Below, piece by piece: positions 1-8,087 of a stretch of 41,260 nt of DNA. A program made the translations under genes and the position numbers. Positions within the stretch are counted from its first letter, which is position 1. The number at the start of each line of letters is the position of its first letter. The DNA is from an uncultured Clostridia bacterium (GTDB lineage Bacteria > Bacillota > Clostridia > Oscillospirales > JAAYOS01). Location of the stretch: NCBI GenBank assembly GCA_947630675.1, contig CANRIN010000011.1:1-41260 (forward strand), given 5' to 3'. The notes under the pieces were generated by a model, which saw only the letters and a program-made list of their open reading frames with translations, ran no database searches and had not been told where the DNA came from.

Positions 1-184
1 CTTCCCCGCTAGATGGGAGTGGGGCAACAGGCCCCGCCGGGGGTGCGGGGGCAGTGCCCCCGCAAGGTGTCGGTAGAGCTCTGCTCTACCAAGGACGCGG
101 GGCCCGCCCCGCAAATGCTTGCGGGGCTTCCCCGCTAGATGGGTGTGGGCTTTGCCCGCTTGGTTGCGGGGCCCGCCCCACAGG
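1..184 (-). repeat. GC-rich palindromic 3'-flanking repeat, left copy
   Basis: This GC-rich block directly follows the stop codon of the exporter gene at 185 when read on the minus strand. It contains short palindromes, including GGTAGAGC/GCTCTACC (72-79 and 83-90) with a three-base loop. Its reverse complement closely resembles 40500-40848: both carry the phrase AAGCGGGCARAGCCCACACC and a GCGTCCTTGGTAGAGC hairpin block followed by CGACAC-TTGCGGGG. Relative to the neighbouring gene, both copies therefore have the same orientation, just 3' of a stop codon. No coding potential is convincing here. Confidence 0.7.
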
Positions 185-2353
185 TTACATCCTCTCCTGA
201 TCCTCTTCGGATATGTGCGCCGCCGTGAACTGGCTCTGCCACAGGTCGGCGTAGAAGCCGTTTGCGGCGAGCAGGCTCTCGTGCGTGCCCTGCTCCACGA
301 TGGTGCCGTGGTTCATGACGAGTATCAGGTCCGCGCCGCGTATCGTCGACAGACGGTGCGCTATGACAAAGCTCGTGCGGTTCTTCATCAGCTCGTTCAT
401 CGCGGTCTGTATCAGGACCTCGGTACGGGTATCGACCGAGCTCGTCGCCTCGTCGAGAATGAGTATCTCCGGGTCGGCGAGGAACGCGCGCGCTATCGTG
501 AGAAGCTGACGCTGTCCCTGGGAGATATTCGAGGCTTCCTCGTTTATCTCGGTGTTGTAGCCGTCCGGCAGAGTGCGGATGAAGTGGTCCGCGCGCGCCG
601 CGCGGCTCGCCGCGACTATCTGTTCTTCGGTGGCGTCCGGACGTCCGTAGGCTATGTTGTCGCGGATGCTGCCGCGGAAGAGCCATGTGTCCTGGAGCAC
701 CATTCCGAACATCGAGCGGAGGTTGCTCCGCGGCATGTCGCGGATGTCCACTCCGTCGACGGTGATGCCGCCGCCGGTGACGGGATAGCTGCGCCCCGCG
801 ATGTTCACCGCACCGTCCTGCACCTTGTAGACCGTGCCGTTTATCTTCACCTCTCCGCCGGAGACGGGATATTCCGTTCCGTCTACGGTGATAACGCGCC
901 TGCCGTTGACGTCGTAGAAGCGCATGAGGAGGTTCACGAGCGTGGTCTTGCCCGCGCCGGTCGGGCCGACTATCGCTATCGTCTCGCCGGGATGGACGTC
1001 GATGGACATGTCCTCCATGAGGATGTTGTCCTCGGTGTAGCCGAAGCGGACGTGCTCAAACTTGACGGCGCCCTGCGGCTTCTCGACGGTGATGGCGTTC
1101 GGGATGTCCGCCGGCTCCTCGACCTGGTCGAGTATCTCAAATATACGCTCCGCAGAGGCTATCGTCGACTGAAGGGTGTTCGCTATCGACGAGGTCTGCT
1201 GTATCGGCTGGTTGAACTGACGGACGTACTGCGTGAACGACTGTATCTCGCCGATACCGGGGAGCATGCCGTTCGACACGAGCATGCCGCCTATTACGCA
1301 GACGAGGACGTAGCCGGTGTTGCCGAGCATTCGGCTGATAGGCATTATCATGCCGGAGATGAACTGCGCGCTCACCGAGTAGGTGTAGTAGCGGTCGTTT
1401 ATCTCGTCGAACTCCTCGATGCTCTCGTCCTCACGGCCGTAGGCCTGGACTATCTTGTGGCCGGTGAACATCTCCTCGACGTGGCCGTTTATGTCGCCGA
1501 GCGCCGCCTGCTGGCCGACGAAGTACCGCTGGCTCTTCGGCGCTATGACGTAGACGACGAGGATGTAGAACGGCGTGATGCAGAGCACGACGAGGGTGAG
1601 TATCCAGCTTATCGTGAGCATCATCGCGAGGACGCCCACGAGGGTTATCACCGACGATATTATCTGCGTCATCGACTGCTGGAGGGTGTTCGAGACGTTG
1701 TCGATGTCGTTTGTGACGCGGCTGAGTATCTCGCCATGCGTGTTCTGGTCGAAGTACTTGAGCGGGAGCTTGGAGAGCTTCTCGTCGACGTCGCTGCGCA
1801 TCGTGCGGACGAGACGCTGCGAGACGCCTATCGCCGTCCACTGCTGGATAAACGAGAAGAGCGACGACGCGACGTATATCGCACCGAGAATGAGTATCCA
1901 CTGGAGCAGCGCCTTGGTGTCAAGCGTGCCGGTGCGGAACGCGCGGTCTATGACGTTTATCGCGAGACCCTGGACTCTCGGCGAGAAGATATTCGCTATC
2001 GACGAGAGCACGCAGAGCACCGCGACGAGCAGCAGCGCCCACTTGAACTTTCCGATGTAGACTATCGAGCGCTTGAGGCTGCCCTTGAAGTCCTTGGCCT
2101 TCTCACCGGGCATTCCGGGACGGCCAGGCGGGCCACCTCCGGGCCCTCCGCGGCGCATCGGACGGCGCGCGCCGGGCTTCTGTGCGTACTTGGACTGGAC
2201 GACTATCGGGTTGCCCTTCTTGTCGCGGAGAATGGCGGGCGCGCCCTGCGGGATGTTCTTGGGGTCGAAGCCCTTCGGCGCCTTCTTGGGGTCGAAGTCC
2301 TTCGGCGTGTTCTTCGGGTCAAAGCCCTTGGGAGGTGTGTTGTTGCTGTTCAT
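185..2353 (-). CDS. ABC exporter ATP-binding/permease protein, catalytic-site subunit of a heterodimer
   Basis: A 722-residue half-transporter: a six-helix membrane domain (about residues 95-400) followed by a nucleotide-binding domain. Walker A is GPTGAGKT (463-470), the Q-loop Gln is 554, the signature is ISQGQ (610-614), Walker B ends in Asp634-Glu635, and the switch His is 666. The intact catalytic Glu with an SQGQ signature is typical of the TM288/LmrD side of heterodimeric multidrug exporters, and the gene upstream supplies the matching partner. The start overlaps that partner's stop by 4 nt. Two oddities are an N-terminal tail with FDPK-type tandem repeats (residues 7-36) and a Gly/Pro-rich stretch, and an insertion of about 47 residues between Walker A and the Q-loop (483-529) made of short beta-like repeats. 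The substrate is unknown; the MarR neighbour suggests drug or toxic-compound efflux. Confidence 0.93.
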   Translation of the reverse strand: MNSNNTPPKGFDPKNTPKDFDPKKAPKGFDPKNIPQGAPAILRDKKGNPIVVQSKYAQKPGARRPMRRGGPGGGPPGRPGMPGEKAKDFKGSLKRSIVYIGKFKWALLLVAVLCVLSSIANIFSPRVQGLAINVIDRAFRTGTLDTKALLQWILILGAIYVASSLFSFIQQWTAIGVSQRLVRTMRSDVDEKLSKLPLKYFDQNTHGEILSRVTNDIDNVSNTLQQSMTQIISSVITLVGVLAMMLTISWILTLVVLCITPFYILVVYVIAPKSQRYFVGQQAALGDINGHVEEMFTGHKIVQAYGREDESIEEFDEINDRYYTYSVSAQFISGMIMPISRMLGNTGYVLVCVIGGMLVSNGMLPGIGEIQSFTQYVRQFNQPIQQTSSIANTLQSTIASAERIFEILDQVEEPADIPNAITVEKPQGAVKFEHVRFGYTEDNILMEDMSIDVHPGETIAIVGPTGAGKTTLVNLLMRFYDVNGRRVITVDGTEYPVSGGEVKINGTVYKVQDGAVNIAGRSYPVTGGGITVDGVDIRDMPRSNLRSMFGMVLQDTWLFRGSIRDNIAYGRPDATEEQIVAASRAARADHFIRTLPDGYNTEINEEASNISQGQRQLLTIARAFLADPEILILDEATSSVDTRTEVLIQTAMNELMKNRTSFVIAHRLSTIRGADLILVMNHGTIVEQGTHESLLAANGFYADLWQSQFTAAHISEEDQERM
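767..907 (-). repeat. Repeat insertion inside the nucleotide-binding domain
   Basis: Codons 483-529 of the exporter subunit encode about 47 extra residues where related proteins run straight from RFYDV to a GxITVDGVDI-type strand. The insert has three degenerate units of about 13-16 residues: ITVDGTEYPVSGG, VKINGTVYKVQDG and VNIAGRSYPVTGG. The ordinary ITVDGVDIRDM strand follows. The unit resembles that native strand, so local duplication is a plausible origin (inference). Confidence 0.75.
2246..2335 (-). repeat. In-frame tandem repeat encoding FDPK-type units
   Basis: Residues 7-36 of the exporter subunit are tandem units of about nine residues with consensus K-(G/D)-F-D-P-K-x-x-P. At DNA level this is a 27-bp tandem repeat of three to four imperfect copies. 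It lies in the cytoplasmic N-terminal tail ahead of the first membrane helix. Copy number could vary between strains. Confidence 0.7.
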
Positions 2354-4104
2354 GCTATATCCTCCTCCTTGAGCTGGCTTGCGACGATCTCGCGGTAGAC
2401 CTGGCAGGATTCCATCAGCTCGGAATGCTTTCCGATGCCGACGAGCTTGCCCTCGTCGAGGACGAGTATACGGTCGGCCGACATGACGGTGCTGACGCGC
2501 TGCGCGACGATGAGCACCGTGCTCTCGCGCGAGATGGGCCGCAGCGCCTCGCGCAGCGCGGCGTCGGTCTTGAAGTCGAGCGCTGAGAAGCTGTCATCAA
2601 AGATGTATATTTCGGGGCGGCGGACGAGTGCGCGCGCTATCGAGATGCGCTGCTTCTGACCGCCGGAGACGTTCGTCGCGTCCTGCGCGAGCATCGAGTC
2701 AAAGCCCTCCGGCATCGCCTCGATGAAGTCGAGCGCCTGCGCTATGCGCGCGGCGTCGCGGACCTCATCGTCGGTGGCGTCCGGCTTGCCGTAGCGGATG
2801 TTCTCGGCTATCGAGCCGGTGAAGAGCAGAGCCTTCTGCGGGATGTAGCCGATGCGGCCGCGGAGGTCGTTCTTCCGCATGTCGCGGACGTCCACGCCGT
2901 CGACCTTGACCGAGCCCTCCGCCACGTCGTAGAAGCGCGGTATGAGGTTTATCAGCGTGCTCTTGCCCGAGCCGGTGGAGCCGATTATGGCGACAGTCTC
3001 GCCCGGGTTGGCGGTGAAGGATATGTCCTCGAGAACGGCATTTTCCGCGCCGGGATAGCGGAAGGTGACGTGGTCGAAGGTGACCTTGCCGTGTATCTTC
3101 TCGGAGGGGGAGATCGGCTTTGCCGGGTCCTCTACGCTCGGGGTCTCCTCGAGAACGGCGCCGATACGGTTTATCGAGACCATGGCGCGCGGGATCATCG
3201 TGAACATCATCGAGGCCATCATGACGCTCATGAGTATCTGCATGAGGTACTGCGTGAACGCCATCAGGTCGCCGGCGGAGATGTTGCCTTCTGCCGCCCG
3301 CCAGCCGCCGAACCACAGGACTGCCAGCGCCGCGCCGTTGAAGATGAGCATGTTGAGCGGCTGCATGAGCGTCATGCGGTGCATGGCCTTCAACGAGGTG
3401 CCGGTCAGGTCGTAGTTCGCATCGTCAAAGCGCTTGCGCTCGCGGTCGACGTTGTTGAACGCGCGGATGACGCGCATACCGGAGAGCTTCTCGCGGAGCA
3501 CGCGGTTGAGGGTGTCCAGCTTCGTCTGCATGACCTTGAAGAGCGGGGTCGTTACCTTGATATTGAGAACGACGACGAGGGCGAGCAGCGGCATCGCTAT
3601 CGCGACTATCCACGCGAGGCTCGGGGCCTTCGTCACCGCCATGATGATGCCGCCGATGAGGTTCAGGGGCATATTGACCATCATGCGCAGGCCGAAGGAG
3701 AGCATCATCTGGACCTGTCCGACGTCGTTTGTTGTACGGGTGATGAGCGACGAGGTGCCGAATTTGTCGACCTCGTGCAGGGAGTAGCTGCTTACCTTGC
3801 GGAAGACGTCGCCGCGCAGGTCGCGGCCGAAGCCCATCGAGGAGCGGGCGGCGATGTAATTCGCGCCGAAGTCGGTAAGCGACACGAGCAGGCTCGTGAG
3901 CAGCATGTACACACCGATGCGTATTATCGTTCCGGTGTCGCCGACTACCTCGCCCGCCTCGTTCGTCGCGCCGATGCCCTTGTTGACGATGTCGCTCATC
4001 AGGCTCGGCAGATAGAGCTCAAACATTGCCGAGGCGAAGAGCAGCACCAGCGTCAGAAAGACGAGCAGCCGGTAGGGCTTGAGTTTGTGAAGAATGAGTC
4101 GCAA
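2350..4104 (-). CDS. ABC exporter ATP-binding/permease protein, degenerate-site subunit of a heterodimer
   Basis: A 584-residue half-transporter with an N-terminal six-helix membrane domain (about 10-310) and a C-terminal nucleotide-binding domain. Walker A is GSTGSGKS (375-382) and the signature VSGGQ (479-483) is canonical. The Walker B carboxylate pair is Asp503-Asp504, so the usual catalytic Glu is Asp, and the switch His is replaced by Gln535. This is the pattern of the TM287/LmrC-type subunit, which forms a non-hydrolysing site and lends a good signature motif to its partner. The start is TTG at 4104: an in-frame stop lies just upstream and GGAG sits 9 nt ahead. It follows marR by 20 nt and overlaps the next gene by 4 nt, so the three genes form one operon. 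Confidence 0.93.
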   Translation of the reverse strand: MRLILHKLKPYRLLVFLTLVLLFASAMFELYLPSLMSDIVNKGIGATNEAGEVVGDTGTIIRIGVYMLLTSLLVSLTDFGANYIAARSSMGFGRDLRGDVFRKVSSYSLHEVDKFGTSSLITRTTNDVGQVQMMLSFGLRMMVNMPLNLIGGIIMAVTKAPSLAWIVAIAMPLLALVVVLNIKVTTPLFKVMQTKLDTLNRVLREKLSGMRVIRAFNNVDRERKRFDDANYDLTGTSLKAMHRMTLMQPLNMLIFNGAALAVLWFGGWRAAEGNISAGDLMAFTQYLMQILMSVMMASMMFTMIPRAMVSINRIGAVLEETPSVEDPAKPISPSEKIHGKVTFDHVTFRYPGAENAVLEDISFTANPGETVAIIGSTGSGKSTLINLIPRFYDVAEGSVKVDGVDVRDMRKNDLRGRIGYIPQKALLFTGSIAENIRYGKPDATDDEVRDAARIAQALDFIEAMPEGFDSMLAQDATNVSGGQKQRISIARALVRRPEIYIFDDSFSALDFKTDAALREALRPISRESTVLIVAQRVSTVMSADRILVLDEGKLVGIGKHSELMESCQVYREIVASQLKEEDIA

Positions 4105-4124
4105 AAATCGTCACTCCTTTTGAA

Positions 4125-4643
4125 TCAGTCCGAATACTGTTTTTCTTTTTCGTTGAAGAACTCACAGGTCTTTGCGATGAGCTCCGTGAGCTTTTCCGCG
4201 TCCCCGCCGCCGAGATATTCGGCAAACTCGCGGAAGTTCTGCGCGAGCACGTCCCGATGACCCTCCAAGGTCTCATTGCCGAGCTCGGTGAGGGCGATGT
4301 GTACCTCGCGCTTGTCCTTCGGGGACTGCTCGCGCAGGACGAGCCCGCGGCTCTCAAGCGAGTTGATGTGCTGGGTTATCGTGGGCGAACTCACGCGGAG
4401 CATGCGGCTGAGGTCGCGTACGCGTATCGGCTTCCCGCTGTGCTCGCTGCCTCGGACGGCAAAGAGTATCCGCGTCTCCGAGTTCGTGAGGCCGGGGGCG
4501 GGGACCTTCATCCACGGCGTGTGCATGAGCCGGAAGAACATACTGATGAGTCTCAGCTCGACCGGCTCGGACGGGTCGGGCATGGGCGGTTCGGGCGGAC
4601 GTTTGCCTTCCGGCCCGGGGGGTTCGGGAAAGGGCTGTCTCAC
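4125..4643 (-). CDS. MarR-family transcriptional regulator
   Basis: A 172-residue winged-helix regulator. The central part (about 50-140) has the MarR order: TNSETRILFAV, then a recognition helix region RVSSPTITQHINSLESRGLV, then the wing with DKREVHIALTELG. The N-terminus (about 30 residues) is unusually rich in Pro and Glu. The start is GTG at 4643, preceded by AAAGGAGG at a normal distance. The gene is first in an operon with two ABC exporter genes. Its own promoter carries an inverted repeat over the -10 box, so the likely role is ligand-released repression of itself and the exporter (inference from family and context). Confidence 0.92.
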   Translation of the reverse strand: MRQPFPEPPGPEGKRPPEPPMPDPSEPVELRLISMFFRLMHTPWMKVPAPGLTNSETRILFAVRGSEHSGKPIRVRDLSRMLRVSSPTITQHINSLESRGLVLREQSPKDKREVHIALTELGNETLEGHRDVLAQNFREFAEYLGGGDAEKLTELIAKTCEFFNEKEKQYSD

Positions 4644-4693
4644 TCTCTTGGATCCTCCTTTCTGAATTGTTAAGAAACCTATTATTTTGCTTA

Positions 4694-4711
4694 CCTACTT
4701 ATTTTAGTAGG
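4694..4711. promoter_or_regulatory. Candidate MarR operator over the -10 box
   Basis: A perfect inverted repeat CCTACT-N6-AGTAGG covers the -10 element. It is bracketed by two direct copies of TTGCTTACCTA (4687-4697 and 4712-4722), 25 bp apart. A dimeric winged-helix protein bound here would block polymerase, so this fits autoregulation by the adjacent MarR protein (inference). Confidence 0.7.
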
Positions 4712-4729
4712 TTGCTTACCTAATGTCAA
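4701..4729 (-). promoter_or_regulatory. Promoter of the marR-exporter operon
   Basis: On the minus strand TTGACA (4724-4729) is followed after exactly 17 nt by TAAAAT (4701-4706), a near-consensus vegetative sigma promoter about 60 nt upstream of marR. Confidence 0.85.
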
Positions 4730-4838
4730 GGACTTTTTCAAAATATTTCAGATTCGGCTATATGCACCAAAAGCAGGGGAATTCAGCGGAAGCTCCTGCG
4801 CGATTTGACGGGGCTCCGTGCCCGGAGAATGCACACCC

Positions 4839-4866
4839 TTGCAAAATACGCAAAATATGATACAAT
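4839..4866 (+). promoter_or_regulatory. Promoter of hflX
   Basis: TTGCAA (4839-4844), a 16-nt spacer and TACAAT (4861-4866) lie about 130 nt upstream of hflX. The rest of the marR-hflX gap shows only a small CTCCG/CGGAG hairpin near 4813-4826 and no gene. Confidence 0.65.
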
Positions 4867-4993
4867 AGCTATGTATTTTTGCTTGAATCAAGTATAAACG
4901 CGGAAAAGAAGTACGTCCACGACAGATCATACGGTTTTTGTTGTGTTGATGTCAAACAAGGGAAAACAGCTGCTCCCGCGATAAGGAGAATAT

Positions 4994-6250
4994 ATGGAAG
5001 AAACAAAAAGAAAAGAAGTTGAGCGGGCCGTGCTCGTGGGCCTCGACTGTCCGCTCCTTGAGCATGACAGCTCGGACTACGAGAGCATGGAGGAGCTTGC
5101 ACAGCTCCTCGAGGCGGCGGGCGGAGAATGCGTCGGCTCGGTGCTCCAGCGCCGTCCCGCGCCGGACGCCGCGACGTTCATAGGCGAGGGCAAGGCCGAG
5201 GAGGTAAAGAAGCTCGCGGAGGACAGCGGAGCGGAGCTAGTCATCTTTGACAACGAGCTGTCGCCGAGCCAGCTGCGGAACCTCTCGAAGGCGCTCGACG
5301 CGACCGTTCTCGACCGCCCCGCGCTGATACTTGACATCTTTGCCGGCCGCGCCCGCACGAGCGAGGGTCGACTGCAGGTCGAGCTCGCACAGTACAGGTA
5401 CATGCTCTCGAAGCTCTCGGGACTCGGAACGGCGATGAGCCGCCTCGGCGGCGGCATAGGCACGCGCGGCCCGGGCGAGAGCAAGCTCGAGAGCGACCGG
5501 CGGCACATCCGCCGGAGGATAGCGCACCTCGAGGAGGAGTTCGAGCGCGTCCGCCGCGTGCGCGGCACGCAGCGCGAACGGAGGGTGAAGAGCGGCGTGC
5601 CGACGGTGGCGATAGTCGGCTACACGAACGCGGGGAAGTCGACGCTTCTCGGCGCGCTCTGCGGCGGCGTCACCGGACGGGACAGGCTCTTTGACACCCT
5701 CGACCCGACGACGCGCGCCTACACCGCGCCGGACGGGTTCCGGCTTATATTTTCGGACACGGTCGGGTTCGTGCGCAAGCTGCCGCACACGCTTGTCGAG
5801 GCGTTCAAGGCGACGCTCGAGGAGCTGGAGTACGCGGACGCCATACTGCATATAATCGACTACTCGTCGCCCGAGTGGGAGCGACAGGCGGAGGTCACCG
5901 AGTCGCTTATAGAGGAGCTCGGGGCGGCGGCTACGCCGAGGATACGTGTTTTCAACAAGATGGATCTCTGCACGGAGCCCGCGCCGCTCCGCGAATATGA
6001 CGTCGCGGTCTCGGCGGCGGCGGGCGAGGGGATGGACAGGCTCGTTGCGTCGCTGCGGGCGGCGCTCGCGAAGCCGAAGCGCCCGGTGACGTTTGCACTC
6101 GAATATTCGCAGCTCGGGCTTGTTGAATGGCTGCGCGAAAGAGCCGGGGCGGTCGAGGTCGAGTACGAGCCGGGGACGGTGACGGTCAGGGCGGAGTGCG
6201 ACGAGCCGACCGTGCAGTATCTCAAAAGCAGGGGAGCGGTCGAGAGATGA
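4994..6250 (+). CDS. hflX: GTPase HflX
   Basis: A 418-residue HflX GTPase, which binds the large ribosomal subunit and rescues or splits stalled ribosomes under stress. The N-terminal HflX domain contains FIGEGKAEEV (about 62-71) and the Gly-rich GGIGTRGPGE linker, followed by a coiled helical stretch. The G domain has G1 GYTNAGKST (209-217), G3 DTVGF (255-259) and G4 NKMD. Length is normal for the family. The ATG is preceded by AAGGAGA at good distance. The stop overlaps the next start as ATGA, so translation is probably coupled to the YigZ-family gene. Confidence 0.96.
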   Translation: MEETKRKEVERAVLVGLDCPLLEHDSSDYESMEELAQLLEAAGGECVGSVLQRRPAPDAATFIGEGKAEEVKKLAEDSGAELVIFDNELSPSQLRNLSKALDATVLDRPALILDIFAGRARTSEGRLQVELAQYRYMLSKLSGLGTAMSRLGGGIGTRGPGESKLESDRRHIRRRIAHLEEEFERVRRVRGTQRERRVKSGVPTVAIVGYTNAGKSTLLGALCGGVTGRDRLFDTLDPTTRAYTAPDGFRLIFSDTVGFVRKLPHTLVEAFKATLEELEYADAILHIIDYSSPEWERQAEVTESLIEELGAAATPRIRVFNKMDLCTEPAPLREYDVAVSAAAGEGMDRLVASLRAALAKPKRPVTFALEYSQLGLVEWLRERAGAVEVEYEPGTVTVRAECDEPTVQYLKSRGAVER

Positions 6251-6879
6251 ACGACGAATACTTTGTTCCGTTTCTCGAGTACGCGGAGGACGAGTTTACC
6301 GAGAAACGCTCGCGGTTTATCGGCAGGCTCTGGCGCGTCGAGAGCGAGGCGGAAGCGCAGGAGATAATAGCCGGTACGAAGAAGAAGTTCTGGGACGCTT
6401 CGCACAACGTCTCGGCATGGTCGCTTGCGGGCGGCGTCACCCGCTGTTCGGACGACGGCGAACCGTCCGGCACGGCGGGGCGCCCGGTGCTCGAGGTGCT
6501 TACGCGCGAGGGTGTGACGAACTGCCTCTGCATCGTGACGCGGTACTTCGGCGGGATACTCCTCGGCGCGGGCGGGCTCATCCGCGCCTACGCGCACGGC
6601 GCGAAGATAGCGCTCGACGCGGCGGGTGTCGCCGCAATGAAAAAGGTGAGCGTCTACTCCACGCGCGTCGACTACACCTTTTTCGAGCGGATGCGCCTCG
6701 AGATCGAGGCCGCCGGAGGCGGGCTCGACGGTACGGAGTACGCCGACGCCGTCACCCTGGATTACTGGATACCCGGCGGGGAGGAGGAGAGGTTCCGCCT
6801 CCGCGCCGTCGAGCTGACGGCGGGGGCGGTCGACCCGCGTCCCTGCGGTGAGCGGCGGCGCGCGGTGCGGATAAAGTAA
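6247..6879 (+). CDS. YigZ/IMPACT-family protein
   Basis: A 210-residue member of the YigZ (UPF0029/IMPACT) family. The N-terminal domain shows the family features KRSRFIG, DASHNVSAW, a SDDGEPSGTAG segment, then TRYFGGILLGAGGLIRAY. The C-terminal about 80 residues match the position of the ferredoxin-like DUF1949 domain. The start is set by the ATGA overlap with hflX; no start further upstream is needed to give a full-length protein. Bacterial YigZ proteins have no firmly known reaction; IMPACT homologues affect translation control, which would suit coupling to hflX (inference). Confidence 0.93.
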   Translation: MNDEYFVPFLEYAEDEFTEKRSRFIGRLWRVESEAEAQEIIAGTKKKFWDASHNVSAWSLAGGVTRCSDDGEPSGTAGRPVLEVLTREGVTNCLCIVTRYFGGILLGAGGLIRAYAHGAKIALDAAGVAAMKKVSVYSTRVDYTFFERMRLEIEAAGGGLDGTEYADAVTLDYWIPGGEEERFRLRAVELTAGAVDPRPCGERRRAVRIK

Positions 6880-6940
6880 CTCTGCCGGAAGATTCGCCGC
6901 CGTGAAGAGTGTCGAACTTTTTTGCGGCGGAAAAGAGTGT

Positions 6941-6969
6941 TTCGACAAGCGGGCGGCGTAATATATAGT
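6941..6969 (+). promoter_or_regulatory. Possible promoter of dgt-dnaG-rpoD
   Basis: TTCGAC (6941-6946), 17 nt, TATAGT (6964-6969) sits 20 nt upstream of dgt. The -35 is weak, so the assignment rests mainly on spacing and the -10 box. Confidence 0.4.
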
Positions 6970-6988
6970 AGGACGGAGATGATGCGCC

Positions 6989-7993
6989 ATGACCCTGAGA
7001 GAGCACTATGAGGAGCTGGAGCGCGCGACGCTTGCGGACTACGCGACGCTTGCCGCAAATTCCGCCGGTAGAGCGCGGGAGGAGGAGCCGTGTCCGATAC
7101 GCACCTGCTTCCAGCGCGACATCGACAGAGTCATACATTCAAAGGCGTTTCGGCGCCTCAAGCACAAGACGCAGGTCTTTCTGCGCCCGGAGGGCGACCA
7201 CTACCGCACGCGCCTCACGCACACGCTGGAGGTCGCGCGGATAGCGCGCACCATCGTGCGCGGCCTGCGATTAAACGAGGACCTTGTCGAGGCGCAGGCG
7301 CTCGCGCACGACCTCGGACACACGCCGTTCGGCCACGCGGGTGAGTACGCCCTCGATGAGGTCGTCCCGGGCGGGTTTGCTCACAACGAGCAGTCCGCGC
7401 GCGTCGTAGAGATACTCGAGCGGAACGGAAAGGGCCTGAACCTCTCGGCGGAGGTAGTCGACGGCGCGCTCTGCCACAGCGGAGACGCCGAGGCGATGAC
7501 ACCGGAGGGGCGCGTGCTGAAGTTTGCGGACAGGATAGCGTACATAAACCACGATATAGACGACGCGATACGCGCCGGCATCCTCCGCGAGGAGGACATA
7601 CCGAAGCGCCTGCGTGACACGCTCGGCGAGACTTACAGCGAGCGGATAAACACGATGGTCCTCGACGTCATACTCTCGAGCGACGGAGGGGAGATACGCA
7701 TGAGCGATACGGTCGGGCCCGCCATGAACGAGCTGCGCGACTTCATGTTCGAGCGCGTCTACCGCAACCCGGTGGCGAAGGGCGAGGAGGGCAAGGCCAA
7801 GGAGATGCTGAAGATGCTCTACTGCTACTACGCGGAGCACCCGGAGGCGCTTCCCGAGGACGACCGGTACCTTGTCGATGAATACGGCGCGGAGCGCGCG
7901 GCGGCGGACTACATCTCCGGCATGACCGACAACTACGCCGTCGAACGCTTTACCGAACTGTTTATACCCTATGGGTGGACAAAGCACAGCTGA
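6989..7993 (+). CDS. dgt: dGTP triphosphohydrolase-like HD-domain protein
   Basis: A 334-residue dNTP triphosphohydrolase of the short Dgt-like type, expected to cut dNTPs to nucleoside and triphosphate. The N-terminal segment FQRDIDRVIHSKAFRRLKHK is the family hallmark. The HD core follows: RTRLTHTLEV supplies the first His and QALAHDLGHTPFGH supplies the His-Asp pair and a further His. HNEQSARV and SAEVVDGALCHSG also match the family. It precedes dnaG and rpoD, the standard order in many Clostridia. Confidence 0.94.
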   Translation: MTLREHYEELERATLADYATLAANSAGRAREEEPCPIRTCFQRDIDRVIHSKAFRRLKHKTQVFLRPEGDHYRTRLTHTLEVARIARTIVRGLRLNEDLVEAQALAHDLGHTPFGHAGEYALDEVVPGGFAHNEQSARVVEILERNGKGLNLSAEVVDGALCHSGDAEAMTPEGRVLKFADRIAYINHDIDDAIRAGILREEDIPKRLRDTLGETYSERINTMVLDVILSSDGGEIRMSDTVGPAMNELRDFMFERVYRNPVAKGEEGKAKEMLKMLYCYYAEHPEALPEDDRYLVDEYGAERAAADYISGMTDNYAVERFTELFIPYGWTKHS

Positions 7994-8087
7994 AACAGCT
8001 TGCATTTCCCCGCAAATGGCGGGTTATGAATATTTTTCCGCCGCGTTGGAGATTATTTTAACGCGCGGCGGGAGGGAGGAGGACAGG

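Noticed and set aside
119-2398. Long plus-strand open frame opposite the exporter gene
   Set aside because: It is the antisense shadow of a clear ABC transporter gene in GC-rich DNA, with Arg/Val/Asp-rich low-complexity composition and no family resemblance.
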